Counted from the first letter of the stretch, positions 1-47,868 are shown. The stretch: 64,000 nucleotides of DNA from Chaunax sp. Z400 (GCA_037577475.1 CM075186.1:29813834-29877833); one strand, 5' to 3'. Notes: generated by a model not told the origin, from the letters alone. Made by a program: numbers and translations.

Positions 1-668
1 TCTGTGGATGATTTAATGTGCAGTGTTCCTGGACATTTATCGTATTCTATTGGAGAAATAAATATCAGAGACAGATGTCTGTGAATCTGGAGAAACAACT
101 ACCTGCATGTTAATAAGACCATGAGGGAGCTGAAGCGTTTGCTTCGGTAACCTTTTAAAGGCGCACATAGTACATCGAGGATTTAAACATACCATATATG
201 ACACAGGGTCATATATGGTATGTGTGTAAGTGTAGCAGGAGGTTTTGCCTTTTTGGACTTTTTTCCTTCTCCGTGCACCTTGAAAACAGGTGAAGTTGTG
301 CCAGAAACGCCTCTCTGTTTCTACATACTATATATTGACATATTGATGACAGTCACAAGTGAAGCCAGCTGAGAGGGCTGTCTGAGTTGTAACTGATCAT
401 ATTTCTGTATTTCCAGCAAAAACACTTTTAAGCCATTAAAATCTATGTGTGTATTTTGTCACATTTACAAATCTGATGAGATATTTGTATTGTACATTTA
501 CCGCTCCTACGAAGTATTACACCACTGAGAAGATGGTTGTGTTATAAAACTGGGTTGTCTATGAAAGACATGAAATTAGTGTGACATGACCAGAGAAAAC
601 AGAGAAAAATGTTTAGGCTATTCTGTTTTGTTAAGAAGGTAAAAACCATATAACAACCCACACACACT
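1..668. other. No gene seen
   Basis: AT-rich unique-looking sequence. Only the small inverted repeat at 188-222 stands out. Confidence 0.5.
188..222. other. Perfect 15-bp inverted repeat, 5-base loop
   Basis: Arms CATACCATATATGAC (188-202) and GTCATATATGGTATG (208-222) surround the loop ACAGG. Confidence 0.85.
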
Positions 669-943
669 GGTGGGTGACCCGCAGCGAGGTGGGTGACCCG
701 CAGCGAGGTGGGTGACCCGCAGCGAGGTGGGTGACCCGCAGCGAGGTGGGTGACCCGCAGCGAGGTGGGTGACCCGCAGCGAGGTGGGTGACCCGCTGCG
801 AGGTGGGTGACCCGCAGCGAGGTGGGTGACCCGCAGCGAGGTGGGTGACCCGCAGCGAGGTGGGTGACCCGTGGGTGACCCGCTGCGAGGTGGGTGACCC
901 GCAGCGAGGTGGGTGACCCGTGGGTGACCCGCTGCGAGGTGGG
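669..943. repeat. GC-rich 19-bp minisatellite (about 14 units)
   Basis: The unit TGGGTGACCCGCAGCGAGG is repeated head to tail with CTG/CAG variants. Two places have a short GTGGGTGACCC partial unit (about 870 and 920). The unit is much more GC-rich than the surrounding sequence and contains the short palindrome GGGTGACCC. Confidence 0.95.
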
Positions 944-1809
944 TGTCATATTACAGCTAAACAAACATCATTGATCACGTTTGATCAAAACATCCTAGTT
1001 TTACAGTTTGAGTTTCATCCTCCACATTACAGGAAACTTAATCTTAATGCTTCACAATATTTCTCTCCAAAGAGACATTAGGAGAGACATAGATATTGCA
1101 GTAGCAGAATATTTGTTCATATTTAATCAGAACTTCCTCCTTCCAGTTTTCTGAGACAGACTTACTGCAGCTCTCTGCTCGGTTCACCTCTCTCTGCTTT
1201 GTGTCCAAGGAGGTGGGCCTACAACAATCTGAACAATCTGAAGTCTGATCTACAGCCTTAATGGCAGCATTTATGTTGATGATGTGACGCACTTCATCTG
1301 GAGGATAAAAGAAGTTTAACATTGTTCCTTTGCACATGCTGTCCACATTATAAAGACTCAAACCTGGTAGAAAATCTCCAGCGGTTCCCTTTAAACATGT
1401 TGTGGAGGCAGATTGCAGTGGAATCTACTGAGAACGTTCTACTGAGAATATTCATGCTCCCCAGAGGATGAATCTACTCCATTTACAACACTCACTGACC
1501 TTTCCTCAATTGTTGACTCCAAGACAAGTAATGAACTTTGCCTGATCTTATGCATGTCACTAGTTCTAAACATTCCTGCATCTTTACGTGGCCTGTGGTG
1601 TTGATGGTTGCAGCTTCCTTGTTCTAATGTTTGTAACATTATTTCCAGCATTCAGCATCTGAGTCCACAGACAGACAGACAGACACACAGATTCCTCACA
1701 TTATAGTATGATGACTCTCATCTCATCCCTTTAGACTTGAGCTGTCAGAGGAATCTTGAGGCATCACAGCAGAACAAATGACTCAATGCTGAAACTGAGT
1801 CATCAATGT

Positions 1810-1812
<3 letters not shown>
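944..1812. other. No gene seen
   Basis: Short open frames only, none with recognisable protein features. A short (CAGA)n is at 1671-1690. Confidence 0.5.
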
Positions 1813-1903
<91 letters not shown>

Positions 1904-1946
1904 GGGCACACACAGGGCACACACACACAAATACACACACACAAAT

Positions 1947-1976
<30 letters not shown>
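1813..1976. repeat. (AC)n microsatellite, compound
   Basis: About 88 bases of pure AC are followed by AC interrupted by AGGGCAC and AAT blocks. Confidence 0.95.
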
Positions 1977-1978
<2 letters not shown>

Positions 1979-2070
1979 AAGCTTCAAAGTTTTGATTGGC
2001 TGTATTTGTCAATCCAAGTCCTCCCTGTTCCAGCTCTCCTTACATTCCTACATTCCACCGCCGCTGAGAG

Positions 2071-2120
2071 AAGAGGAGGAGGAGGAGGAGGAGGAGGAGG
2101 AGGAGGAGGAGGAGGAGGAG
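2071..2120. repeat. (GGA)n microsatellite and purine tract
   Basis: About 16 GAG triplets are followed by a purine-rich tract to about 2230. Confidence 0.9.
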
Positions 2121-2368
2121 GGTGGAAGATGGGAAGATGGTGGCAAGAAGATAAGAGGAGAGGAGGGAGAGAAAAGTAGAGGGAGAAGATGAGAAGAGGT
2201 GAGGATGATAGAGGGAGAGTGAGAAAGAGGGATGAACTTCAAACAAAAGATGTTAAATACCTGAGTAAAATCAAAACTATAAAAAACAGATTTTCATGCT
2301 CTGATCTCTCCTTCTCTTTGGAATGCATCCTTATCTGGAGGCTGTAAGCATGTAGGGGTCCTGCCATG

Positions 2369-2655
<287 letters not shown>

Positions 2656-2950
2656 ACTGGCCTCAGTACAGACTGGTACTGAAATGATTAGAACGACTTA
2701 GCACAGGTTGTAAATCTGGAGAAGGAAAAACTAAGCAGGAGGAAGAAAAGAGGAGAAAAACTAAAACCAGGCAGCAGAGTGAACAATTTTCACTTTGAAC
2801 CCGAAACGTCTGCAATACTTTCATACTGAAGATATCATTTCATCATTGTGATAAAGTGTTAATGTTTGTTTGGTGTCATTAAGTTGAAGTAATATTTCAC
2901 CAAGTGTGCCAACGACCAGATCTAGAGAGCTCTGGAGCTGGGAGCATCAT

Positions 2951-3150
2951 ATCTGGGTAATCAAATCAAAGCACTTTTATTTATACCCCACCAAATCACA
3001 ACTAAAGTTATATCAAGACACTTTCCAAGAAGAGCTGGTCTAGACCGACTCTTTATTCTAAAGAGACCCAACAATCCTCCATGCAGAACATGGAGACAGT
3101 GGAGAGAAAAAACTGACTTTAACAGGAAGAAACCTGGAGCAGATCCAGCT
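2951..3150 (+). repeat. Teleost dispersed repeat remnant
   Basis: AGCACTTTTATTTATA, ACCAAATCACAAC, GAGACCCAACAATCC, GGAGACAGTGGAGAG and AACAGGAAGAAACCT occur in the order of a very common teleost interspersed repeat. The family name is not certain. A (GATAAT)n tract follows at 3217-3301. Confidence 0.55.
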
Positions 3151-3216
3151 GTTATAACAGAGAGATTACAGTTTGTAGTATTTATAATAACTACTACAAT
3201 AACAACACAGATACAG

Positions 3217-3301
3217 TGAGGATGATGATGACCATAATAATGATAATTATGATAATGATAATTATGATAATGATAATGATGATGGTAGTGATAATGATAA
3301 T
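3217..3301. repeat. (GATAAT)n/(GATGAT)n low-complexity tract
   Basis: Alternating GATAAT, GATAATTAT and GATGATG units over 85 bases. Confidence 0.85.
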
Positions 3302-4489
3302 GGTGTGTGTGGCTCTGCGACCTGAAAGTTTGGCCTCTCTGTTCAAAGGCTCTGGACTCATTTCAACAGTATACCACACATTAGTTACTGCACTGACTGT
3401 ACAGGGCCCTGACACACCAAGCCGATGTCAGGCAGACATGCATCTGTGCCTCTAGTTTTGGCTGTGTCCCACACGGCGTTGGCACTAGTCAGCCCTTGTC
3501 GGTAGCTTTTCGGCTTGTTGTCTGTGAGAGAAATCCCTCAGACTGGTTGTTCAGCTACAGGTGAATCAGTGCAAAAGAAGACAAATAAAAGTGAGGAAAG
3601 TGAGCAGAAGACTACAGTCAGGAGGGCACAGACAGAAGGCTCTTCTCATTTGTCATCTATCATTCCAGCGCAGGAATATTTTCATGCCTGCCATCTGGAA
3701 TAAATCATCTGAAGACTAACTGAAACCATGTCAGTGGTGAGGAAGAGTGAAAACAGTTTGTATAGCAGCCGTCCAAGGTGCTCGTAGAATCTCCAGGTGA
3801 GGTCATGTCCCTTTTTCTGTCTCTTTCTACTGGTCATACTATTAAGCCACGCTTCATTTTAAAAACAGGTGTTTTATGGTTTTTCAGTTCCACCATCACT
3901 AAGAATCTTCTCTAATTGGCTCAGACCTACTGGCTCCATTGGCACACAGCCCACTCAGTAACAGCATTACCAGTCCTGTGATGGTGTTTACCACAGACGT
4001 ACATGGACAGGTCCTTCAGTTTTCATCTTCTGTGGACGGCCTGACACACGAGATCTCTTCTTTTACTGTCCTTCACTCTTTGGGGAAGAAAAGAAAATCA
4101 AAAACTGTTGTTTTTTTGTTGTTTTTTATTGTTTGACAAGGATGAAGATTTTAAGCATAGTGCTGCTGCTTTTTGGAATTTGACTCCTACACTTTAAGTC
4201 ACTTTCTTTCCATCCAGAAGAGGACATGGTTGTGATGTATGGCTGCTCTGTAATGGTTCAGACAAATGTTTTTTGTCTGGTTTTCTCATGCATAACCAAC
4301 TACACCGATTTTTGTAAATAAGTCACTTTTCTGATTAGATGCCAGCAACACATCTCAAACAAGTTGCTACAACAAAAGACTGGGAAGGTATAGTGGAATG
4401 CTCCAAATTCACCTGTTTGTAACATACCAAAGGTAAACAGGTTCATTGGTAAAGGTGATAGTATCATGATTGGGTATGAAAGGGGAACA
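3302..4489. other. No gene seen
   Basis: Short open frames without protein similarity that I recognise. No clear repeat. Confidence 0.45.
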
Positions 4490-4628
4490 GAGTGTGTCTC
4501 CATCATCTGTGACATTTACCCTCGAGGCCCAGCAGCTCAACTTCAGCTATTTAAATCTCCTAACATGGAGACAGGATCTCATGTTAATGAATGTCCTGTG
4601 TTCTTCTACACATCCTAAAGGTCCTACA
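4490..4628 (+). repeat. Leader of composite 23-bp repeat, copy A
   Basis: GAGTGTGTCTCC, TGACATTTACC, ATTTAAATCTCC and ATGTTAATGAATG occur here in the same order as in the regions next to arrays B and C. This marks array A as part of a dispersed composite repeat and not an independent expansion. Confidence 0.65.
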
Positions 4629-5413
4629 CAGTCCAGGTTCAGACAGTGAAACGGTCCAGGTTCAGACGGTGAAACGGTCCAGGTTCACGCGGTGAAACGG
4701 TCCAGGTTCACGCGGTGAAACGGTCCAGGTTCAGACAGTGAAACGGTCCATGTTCAGACGGTGAAACGGTCCAGGTTCAGACGGTGAAATGGTCCAGGTT
4801 CAGACGGTGAAACGGTCCAGGTTCACGCGGTGAAACGGTCCATGTTCAGACAGTGAAACGGTCCAGGTTCAGACGGTGAAACGGTCCAGGTTCAGACGGT
4901 GAAACGGTCCAGGTTCACGCGGTGAAACGGTCCATGTTCATACAGTGAAAACAGTCCAGGTTCAGACGGTGAAACAGTCCAGGTTCACGCGGTGAAACGG
5001 TCCAGGTTCACGCGGTGAAACGGTCCAGGTTCACGCGGTGAAAAGGTCCAGGTTCAGACGGTGAAACGGTCCATGTTCAGACGGTGAAACGGTCCAGGTT
5101 CAGACGGTGAAACGGTCCAGGTTCAGACGGTGAAACGGTCCAGGTTCACGCGGTGAAACGGTCCAGGTTCACGCGGTGAAACGGTCCAGGTTCAGACGTT
5201 GAAACGGTCCATGTTCAGATGGTGAAACGGTCCAGTTTCAGACGGTGAAACGGTCCAGGTTCACGCGGTGAAAAGGTCCAGGTTCACGCGGTGAAACGGT
5301 CCATGTTCAGACGGTGAAACGGTCCATATTCAGACAGTGAAACGGTCCAGTTTCATACGGTGAAACGGTCCAGGTTCACACGGTGAAACGGTCCAGGTTC
5401 ACGCGGTGAAACA
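4629..5413 (+). repeat. 23-bp minisatellite array A (about 34 units)
   Basis: The unit begins CAGTCCAGGTTC and ends GTGAAA, here mostly in the CGG variant (ACGGTGAAACGGTCC). Period is 23 bases with single-base variants. It has the same unit as the arrays at 48476-48804 (opposite strand) and 59324-62622. The 140 bases before it resemble those flanking the other two arrays. Confidence 0.93.
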
Positions 5414-5786
5414 GATTATACTGTACATACATTACATATCATATATGTAATGTGTGATGTGTGATTTCTTTTTAAGATAAGACGTTTGTGTTTCTATCTT
5501 AAGTGATTAAGCACAATTCAGCGTAAAAAAGACAGTTGAAACAAAGTTTTCCTTTTAGGTCGTCATGTTTTTATGGACTAAAAGAAATTTATTTGCAATG
5601 TAAATTTAGAGACAAAGAGTTTACTGAACTTTGTTTCCATATTTGTCCTGTACAGTCACTGTATTTTTGCCTGTTTGAGTTTTTAAAGAAAGCAGCTGGA
5701 AGATAGAAGAAGTGTTCAAAAACAGATGAAGGTTGTCAAATATTAGTTATGCCAACATGTTACTGCAAAACTGTTAACATTTTGTT

Positions 5787-5937
5787 TTGAGATACTGTAT
5801 TCATCCCACAGGGGGAAATTCTTTCTCTGCATTTGACTCATCCCTGAGGAGCAGTGGGCTGCCTTTACGGCGCCCAGGGGAACGAACCACCGACCTTCTG
5901 ATAAGTGGAAGACTGCTCTTACCACCTAAGCCACAGC
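5787..5937 (-). mobile_element. tRNA-derived SINE remnant
   Basis: On the minus strand it reads GGCTGTGGCTTAGGTGGTAA, a degenerate B-box region, then CTGGGCGCCGTAAAGGCAGC and a tail ending in ATCCC. It matches the SINE at 19170 in the same order. The middle is partly deleted. Confidence 0.7.
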
Positions 5938-6339
5938 CGTTTTATACGTTGTTTAATAAGAATATGAATGTATTTGTAGGTTTCTCACTATTCGCATCTC
6001 AGTGGGGGAGGAGGGTTGACTTACTGGACTTTTTGCAATTTTAATTGAAGACCCCTGGCTCGGGGAATAAAGGAATAAGTTGCTTGGTAACCAGAAGAGC
6101 CAGCAGGATCACAGGGATCCATGTTAGCAGGATCCATGCACATAATGACTAAAGTATAGAGCCATTAAATGCTCATATTGCATGTGAACTTCCCCTGCTT
6201 CACTTTATTCATGATCTGCTCAAGTGACCACCATCAAAGCTGACAACTCAAATCATTGCTACAGTGCTTTCAAAAGTCTCAGGCAGACAAAAATGACATC
6301 AGATCTAGCACACATCAGAGTCTGATCTGGATCCACGTC

Positions 6340-6840
6340 ATATTCTGGATGTTGGTTTATGGTCACATGACATATTGGAAAACTGAGCTGCCTTGGTGGA
6401 GGCTTGAGTAGTGTCTAGTTTCAGATATCTATAAAAGGACAATGTAGATATCTTAAATTGAGGGAAGTTAAAGATATCTTGAACAGGGATTATGACTTGG
6501 CAGAAATAATGTGTAAATATCTGCGACTGGGAATTACAGCTAATCATATTTCAGCTGCAGATGTCTACATGGTCACATATGGAAAATGGAGCTGGGTGGA
6601 GAGATAGTCTCGATATGATAGAGAGACCAAAGGGTTGTAACCGCTGTTCTCTGAGTGAAGAATCTCTCCGCCTTGAGGTCGTCAGAATGTCGATTTTAGA
6701 GAATCTGATGATGCACACTAGTGCCTTATGTATGTTACAAAAAAATCCATGTGATATGTCAGCTGTGGACAATCCACATTTCAGGAATATGTAGCTGGGT
6801 GGAGAGATAGTCTCTTCACTCAGAGAACAGTGGTTACAGT
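6340..6840. repeat. Repeat with duplicated AGCTGGGTGGAGAGATAGTC blocks
   Basis: The block recurs at 6591 and 6792. Both are near CTCTGAGTGAAG or its inverse (GTTCTCTGAGTG at 6648, TTCACTCAGAGAAC at 6814). The arrangement suggests the ends of a small DNA element. The family is not identified. Confidence 0.45.
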
Positions 6841-7089
6841 GTACAGTTCCTTATCCCTTTAAGACTATTATATTAACTTTAATGAATATGACATGATGTT
6901 CATTTGGGTTTGCTCACAAACTGCAGGTAGAAATGTCCTTCAAAGGGATACTCAGTACTTTTATACTACTTTTATATATTTTTGAACTCTGACCTGAATA
7001 AGGCAGATTGAATCAATACTTCTTCTTTCAGCAGAGTCTTTTGAAACCAAAGGAACTGTACTTCTTCATGTGTAGGACGTGAGTTCTCC

Positions 7090-7524
7090 GTCCACCTCTG
7101 AGGACCAGTGGAGTCAGTGGTGAGGTGGGCTGTGGTGTCGCTGTTCCAGCGTCCCGTCCCGCCCCCTCGGCTGTGTCCTCCCATCTCGTCAGGTTGGAGG
7201 AGGAGAAGGAGGACGAGTTTCACGAGCGCCTCCAGTCCCACACTGGATATACCGGACTCCACCTGTCGAGCCCAGTGTGTTTGTGTGTTTGTGTGTTTGC
7301 GGTGAGGGAGTCACGGTGTGGTCTGACGGGACAGCAGAGTCCTACCTGTCGTTTAAGGCGCGTGTCGCAGGGACATGAACCGATGACACCCTGGCTGCCT
7401 TGGCCTGCTTCATGTTTTGAATGTTTTTGTGTGTAACCGGAGGACAGAGGAGGAAACAACAGGCTTAATTCCGGTGGATGGTTTTATCCGCAGTGCCTCA
7501 GCTAACCAGCCAACCGGGAGCAGA
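7090..7524 (+). promoter_or_regulatory. pard6a: Putative pard6a promoter and 5' UTR, start of CpG-bearing region
   Basis: This is a locally GC- and CpG-richer stretch than its AT-rich surroundings, continuing into intron 1 to about 7900, and it ends at the pard6a start codon. No TATA box is evident, as expected for a widely expressed gene. Two ATGs upstream of the start lie out of frame (7412, reading ATG-TTT-TGA, and 7421, a 15-codon frame ending TAA at 7468). They would act as upstream ORFs if transcription starts before them. The start site itself cannot be placed. Confidence 0.45.
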
Positions 7525-42402
<34,878 letters not shown>

Positions 42403-42735
42403 CCACGGCTACACGGACAGCTACCGTAACAGTGGGGAGCGATGTAACCAAGACGACTACAGATGGTTGTACTGTCAGCCAGGTGACAGACTCAGCAGCA
42501 GCTTCTCTGTTAAAGCTTCTTCTATCGATTCACAGGGAGTTAGTGTGTTTAAAGTGGATGGAGGTGGACAGGATCCTGCTTCAGTCTGCAGGCTTAACAA
42601 CACACAGCAGCTCATGGCTCAGGTCAGCTGTGGAGCTGAATCAGCTGGTTCTGTAAAAATATGATTTAAATGCCATAATGTAGGACATGATCAGTGAGCA
42701 ACAAGATGGAGAAATAATTGCTTCAATAAAAGCCA
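42403..42735 (+). promoter_or_regulatory. pard6a: pard6a 3' UTR with candidate poly(A) signal
   Basis: AATAAA at 42725-42730 lies about 320 bases after the stop codon and is the first canonical signal. A second candidate (AAATAAAAAGG near 43796) would give a longer UTR. The extent is inferred. Confidence 0.5.
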
Positions 42736-43961
42736 TATGTCAGTTTGATGTAAACATATTTCAGATTACAATTCAAATCATGTCTACTCTGAAATCACTG
42801 GGGAACCACAAGCATCGCCTTTAAGTGGCAGACAGCTGACCACAACGACACAACAACACAACATCATGTCACACAATAATGTTGGCAAACATTGGCAACA
42901 TTATTGTGGCAAGTTGGTAAACTTGGCAGCACAGCATCCAGTACAGACAGCTCTGACAGTCTCTGACTTGAACATCTGTCTTTGTGTTTTGGTGAACAAA
43001 GAGCAGAGTGAACTGTTAGTAACTCTATGCTGCTGCAATCTGGTGATTTTATTAATACTTGGAGCAAATGTGCAGAAACAGTAAAGGAATATAAAAAAAA
43101 ACACTTTTTTAAAAGATGAATGTGTTTAAAGCCAGGTGTTGGTATTTGTTTTTATCTATAGATTAAAATACATGATTCCTACAGTATCTGCTTCCTTCCT
43201 GCTGCCTTCAGATTGGCTGCAGAGACTAAATGATGCCGAGCTCATATGTTTCAGAGCTATGAGGTTAGTGATGTGATTGGCTGTGAGCATCTTTCTTATT
43301 TATTATTATTTACCTCCCCCCTGATCTATATGAACCTTCACCCAAACTGTTTTCACTTTGCACAGACAGACATGTGAAACAGGTGGAGGTGAACACACAG
43401 ACCTCCCACCAGGTGGAGGACAGCGCCCTGATAGAATAGGGGGGGAAGAAGTCAGAGGCACTTATAGGAACATGATTTTTAAATCCTTCATCCTCACATT
43501 GTTGTTATATCAGTAACACCATGTGTGTTTCAGCAGGACGTGTCCTATCATGTGACTACTCAGCTGTCCTTCCTGGTCATGTGACACCACCACCGTTAAT
43601 ACTGAGATCTTTTGATATATTGTTTATATATTGATTTGTTTGTTTATTTGTGACCATGGTCTATCATGTTACCACTTTCTGGTCACGTGACTTTTTGCCA
43701 TCATACATATGAAGCAGCCCAAATGAAATCAGTTTCATGTGTTTACTGATATAATAGTTAAGTAATATAAAGGTGAGTGCCTCAGACTTCTTCAAATAAA
43801 AAGGATTCAATTATGTTTGTAACACTTTTCTTAAAATTTCCCCTTAAAATTTCTTGTAATGATCTTTTTCCACTAAAAGGGATGTAAGACAAAACACAGG
43901 ATTCATTTCATTGGTTTAACTCAAGATTGAAAATTTTATATAAAATTTTCTTATTTTTTAG

Positions 43962-44066
43962 ACGGCCACCCTGAGAGCACACGCCCCACTAACAGTCCGG
44001 TCCTACGTGAATCTGCAACCACTATATGTGTGGATATATTTCCAGAAGTATTACAATGAAGTGAAG
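43962..44066 (+). other. Exon-like open segment with splice signals
   Basis: A pyrimidine-rich acceptor ending TTTTTTAG and a donor GTATGG bound 105 bases that are open in frame 0 (35 codons, starting TATLRAHAPLTV). No protein family is recognised and no partner exons are seen nearby. It may be chance. Confidence 0.2.
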
Positions 44067-46603
44067 GTATGGTTGTGTGTCGCTGAATCATCAGCATCAC
44101 CTCTCAGTCATCACCTCTGACCCTCCAGCTGTGTGTGGTGACTCTGCAGAGACAGCCCCAGTAATGTGGCACCTTCCTGAAGGGTCGTGTGGTCGTGTTG
44201 GTGCGTTAGAATGTAACCGCTGTGAAACTATGAGAAAATAACACATTATTTTTCTGATCCACTGCTCCCTCTCATCATTTATGGCTGCTTTCTCCAAACT
44301 AGGCTGAAAACATCACCTGCCTGGTGGAGGCAGTACAGAAACAGGCCTTTTGGTTCCATGACGCACATTACTGAGGAAGCTTTAGTCTGAAGTTTAATAG
44401 TCTGGCTTTACAAAGATGGAAACACGGTTAGTGTGAATTACAGATTATTATTCACATCTTTGTCATCATTTTAGCAGCTCTCATGGAGACAGGGATGGGG
44501 AGGAGATATGTGTTCAAATAGTTTTCAAATAGTGACTATTTGATATGATTTCCACACTAAATTAGAAACCTAACTCCCACTGCCCTCCTCAGCAAAGCAA
44601 CACACACAGATACAGAGATGAACTATCACAGGGGTCGATAAGGAAACTCCTGTCGTGTGTGTGTGTGTGTGTCAGATGTCTGACTTTCTCCTCTCCGTTC
44701 TGTTCTTTTTGCTTCAATTAGGCCAAAATATTTAGTTTCCACCATCAAACTGAATCCTCGTCTCAATAATGTTCACTAAATAATATCAGCTACATAATGT
44801 CCAACCCTTAAAAATACAACAACAGTCTTTGTACCAGAGGATGTTAACACTGTTGGACCCATTCATATATTTCACAGCATTAAAATTACACAAATTACAC
44901 TAAATATATATATATTATATATACATCTATATTTTAAAGGTTTAGTTGGACATTGGATGTATTTTCTTGCAGCAGACCAGTCATTCCAGCCCCTATTTCT
45001 ACTAGATACAGTCTGATGTAACTGTCTACTGATGTGTCGAAGTTCAAATTATAGTTAAAATGTAGACTGGGCTAAACTGGGGGGCAGTTTGGAAATGAAA
45101 ACCTCAATACTACATAAAGTAGAATCCACTTCAACAGGTGATTCAGAGTGTCTCTGTGAACATGTTTATTAAAATGAACTAGCAAACAGCTGGATGAACT
45201 CTAAGGAAAGCATGAGGAGCGCTTCATTTACTATCCAACACACAGAAAATAAAATATCATCTGTCAAACAGTCACCAAACACACAGCCAACACAATCACA
45301 TTTTATCATGTCTGTGATTATTATGTATGTGAGTAAAACATGTAAATGTAAGAATATGAAAAAATGAGATTTTCATTAGTTGGGAGAAGTTTTTATATAA
45401 GAGAACATTTTGTAACGTGTAAAATATGGAGAGTATTTTTCCTATTCTTGTTCTTTTGAATCATATATGAGAGGTGGCAGGTGAACAATGTGTTTGTTAG
45501 CTTGTTGCTGAATGTGTTCACATTCACACAATGTTCTGCTTGGGCTCAACAAGTGTTGCAGTATGAAGATGAAGGATTTACATTTTTTTATCAAGGTTTA
45601 AATTAAATTCTGCTTCAACATGTAATGAGGCCATGATTAAATGTTCCATGATAATGATGGTATTGCTGGAATATTCCATGAAATGAATTAACATTGTTGT
45701 GCAGGACAGGACAGTCATTCCCAGGTTCCCATTAGGAGCTTATCATGGATGATAACTTTATTCATAATTGTATGAGGGGTGACAGCCCACCATGGCTCAT
45801 TTACTGTTACCCAGAGTCACATGCTAAGGTAAATGTATCTGTGGCAGGTACACTGATCCAGTGTCTTTTTATCCTAGCTTAGCACAATAGAACCGGGGAA
45901 ACTGTTAGCCTGCCTCATGCTAGATCAGATATTCTTACATACTGTAATGGAAAAGGAACAATTATCATTGTAATCTATTGATGTGGCTATTATAATTCTA
46001 TTCTATTGGAAAAATTTGATTGAGACTTATCTTAATATCACATACCATATAATTAAACATGTTGGTTTATACATTTTTCATTTATTGTGTAATTTATTTA
46101 ATTTATGTAAGTTGATTTTCTCTAAACTAATTTTTTTGACCGCTGTGGTTAATAAAGTCAAATAATATCGTCAGTGGTCAAATCATCTCTTTTCCATCGG
46201 GTCACTGTTTCATCTGAGGCGTAGATCCAGACCAGGCTAGTTTCCCATCATTTGTTGCCATAGTAACTGACCTTAAATTATGTTGGATGTACATTAATGA
46301 ATCGAAACAAGTGAAAAAAATAAGTCAGACTAACTGGAATAAGCCTGGCTTATGGAACAGGAACTTCAGACTGTGGCGGAGTTTCTTGACAAAGTTTTAG
46401 GTGCTCTGTTGGAACTGAAATGGAATTAGTTTACCCAGAAATCCAATTTGTAGTCCTTGATTATTTGTTGGCACCTAGCAACACTGCTGCATGTCTAGGC
46501 CTAGTTGTGTTGTCTGGTTTAGACACTGTCAACAGCTGATTTTGGATGGTTTGATGAGTAATGGTTTGATTTATGTGTTAGTTTTAAATGGATTGTAATT
46601 TTG

Positions 46604-46830
46604 TAGCACCTTTCTAGTCAGACCGACCACAGCAAGTACTTTACAGCAGATCCACATTCATACAGTGGCAGCAGAGGCTACCACACAAGGAGCAAAAACC
46701 GTTGGAACATATGACTGTAACAGCCATCATTGGGGTTCAGTACCTGTCCTCTGCTACAGTTTGATGTCTGCAGGGGGCGGGACTGAACCACAGACTTTAA
46801 CGTCCCACTGGGTTAAACTGCAGGCCCTTT
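46604..46830 (-). mobile_element. Degenerate SINE copy
   Basis: GTAGCACCTTTCTAGTCAGA, AAGTACTTTACAG, GGGGTTCAGTACCTG and GGCGGGACTGAACCAC read, on the minus strand, as the tail, body and B-box region of the tRNA-SINE family seen at 19170 and 26443. Confidence 0.55.
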
Positions 46831-47654
46831 TTCAAGTATAAATACAAGTATGAAGCATCAAACTATGAGGTTTTAGAAATTAGTAACAATATGATTAAAA
46901 TGCTTAGCCCTAAAATCATAAACATAAAATTTAATATTGGAGGAAAAAACATCAAGGAAAATACATTTACTATATATACTAATATATTAAACAACGATCT
47001 ATGTCTGTGTCAATGTAACCAAGAGAGGATGAAAGCTATATGAAGCTAGTTATCATGGATAGAGAGGATCTTCTCAGCTGACTCTGGATAAGAGAACAGG
47101 TAAATATCAGACCAGGCCTTGAGCTCAAATAAATCAGTGTGACACTGTTAACATGAAGAAGCACCTGTAAAACATGGTTAAACTGAGATCACACTGGTTT
47201 CTCCTGAAGAAAGACTCAAGCCAGTGCAACACCTCCCCTCTAATGTACCCTGCTGGTCCTGGTTCAGCTCTTTGTACAGTATGTACAGCAGTTTGTTTAA
47301 ATCCTGATAGCAGGTCAGTTTGGAGGCATTGGAGACAACATCAGCAACAACGATGAGCACAAGCCTCGCTCAGCCTTTTGAGTCAATGTGTTATGATTTG
47401 TGGAAAGAGCTATCACTGTTGAGGTTTACTGTGTGTGTCTGTGTCTGTGTGTGTGTCTGTATGTGTCTGTGTCTGTGTGTGTGTGTGTGCTTTGAGCATT
47501 AGAGAGAACATTAGAGAACCATTACATTAGAGAGAACATTAGAGAACCATTACATTAGAGAGAAGGCAGACATCTCTGGGGCCTACATCTCAGACTCTAA
47601 CCATTTAAATGGATTATTGTTATTAAGGTGCTTCACGTCGGAGGGAACATGAAT

Positions 47655-47868
47655 GAATATGAGATAATGTATTGATCCCACAAGGGGAATTTCTTTCTCT
47701 TGACCCATCCCAGTGGAGCAGTACATTACAGCACCTGGGGAGCAAACTGGGGTTCAGTATCTTTGCTCAAGGATACTTCAACTTGTAGACTTGCAGGGGC
47801 TGGGGTTCGAACCACCAACCTTTTGTTCCGTCAGCGACCGCTCTACCTCCTGAGCCACAGCCGCCCCT
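47655..47868 (-). mobile_element. tRNA-derived SINE
   Basis: On the minus strand: GGCGGCTGTGGCTCAGGAGG (A box), GGTTCGAACCCC (B box), then the same body as the 19170 copy (TATCCTTGAGCAAAGATACT). It is followed by ATCCC and an AT-rich tail. Confidence 0.8.

Larger units (their letters stand above)
5414..7089. other. Upstream flank of pard6a
   Basis: Apart from the SINE at 5787 and the repeat at 6340, nothing identifiable. AT-rich. Confidence 0.45.

Noticed and set aside
188..222. CArG box (SRF site) in the CATATATG hairpin
   Set aside because: The motif lacks the full CC(A/T)6GG consensus on either arm.
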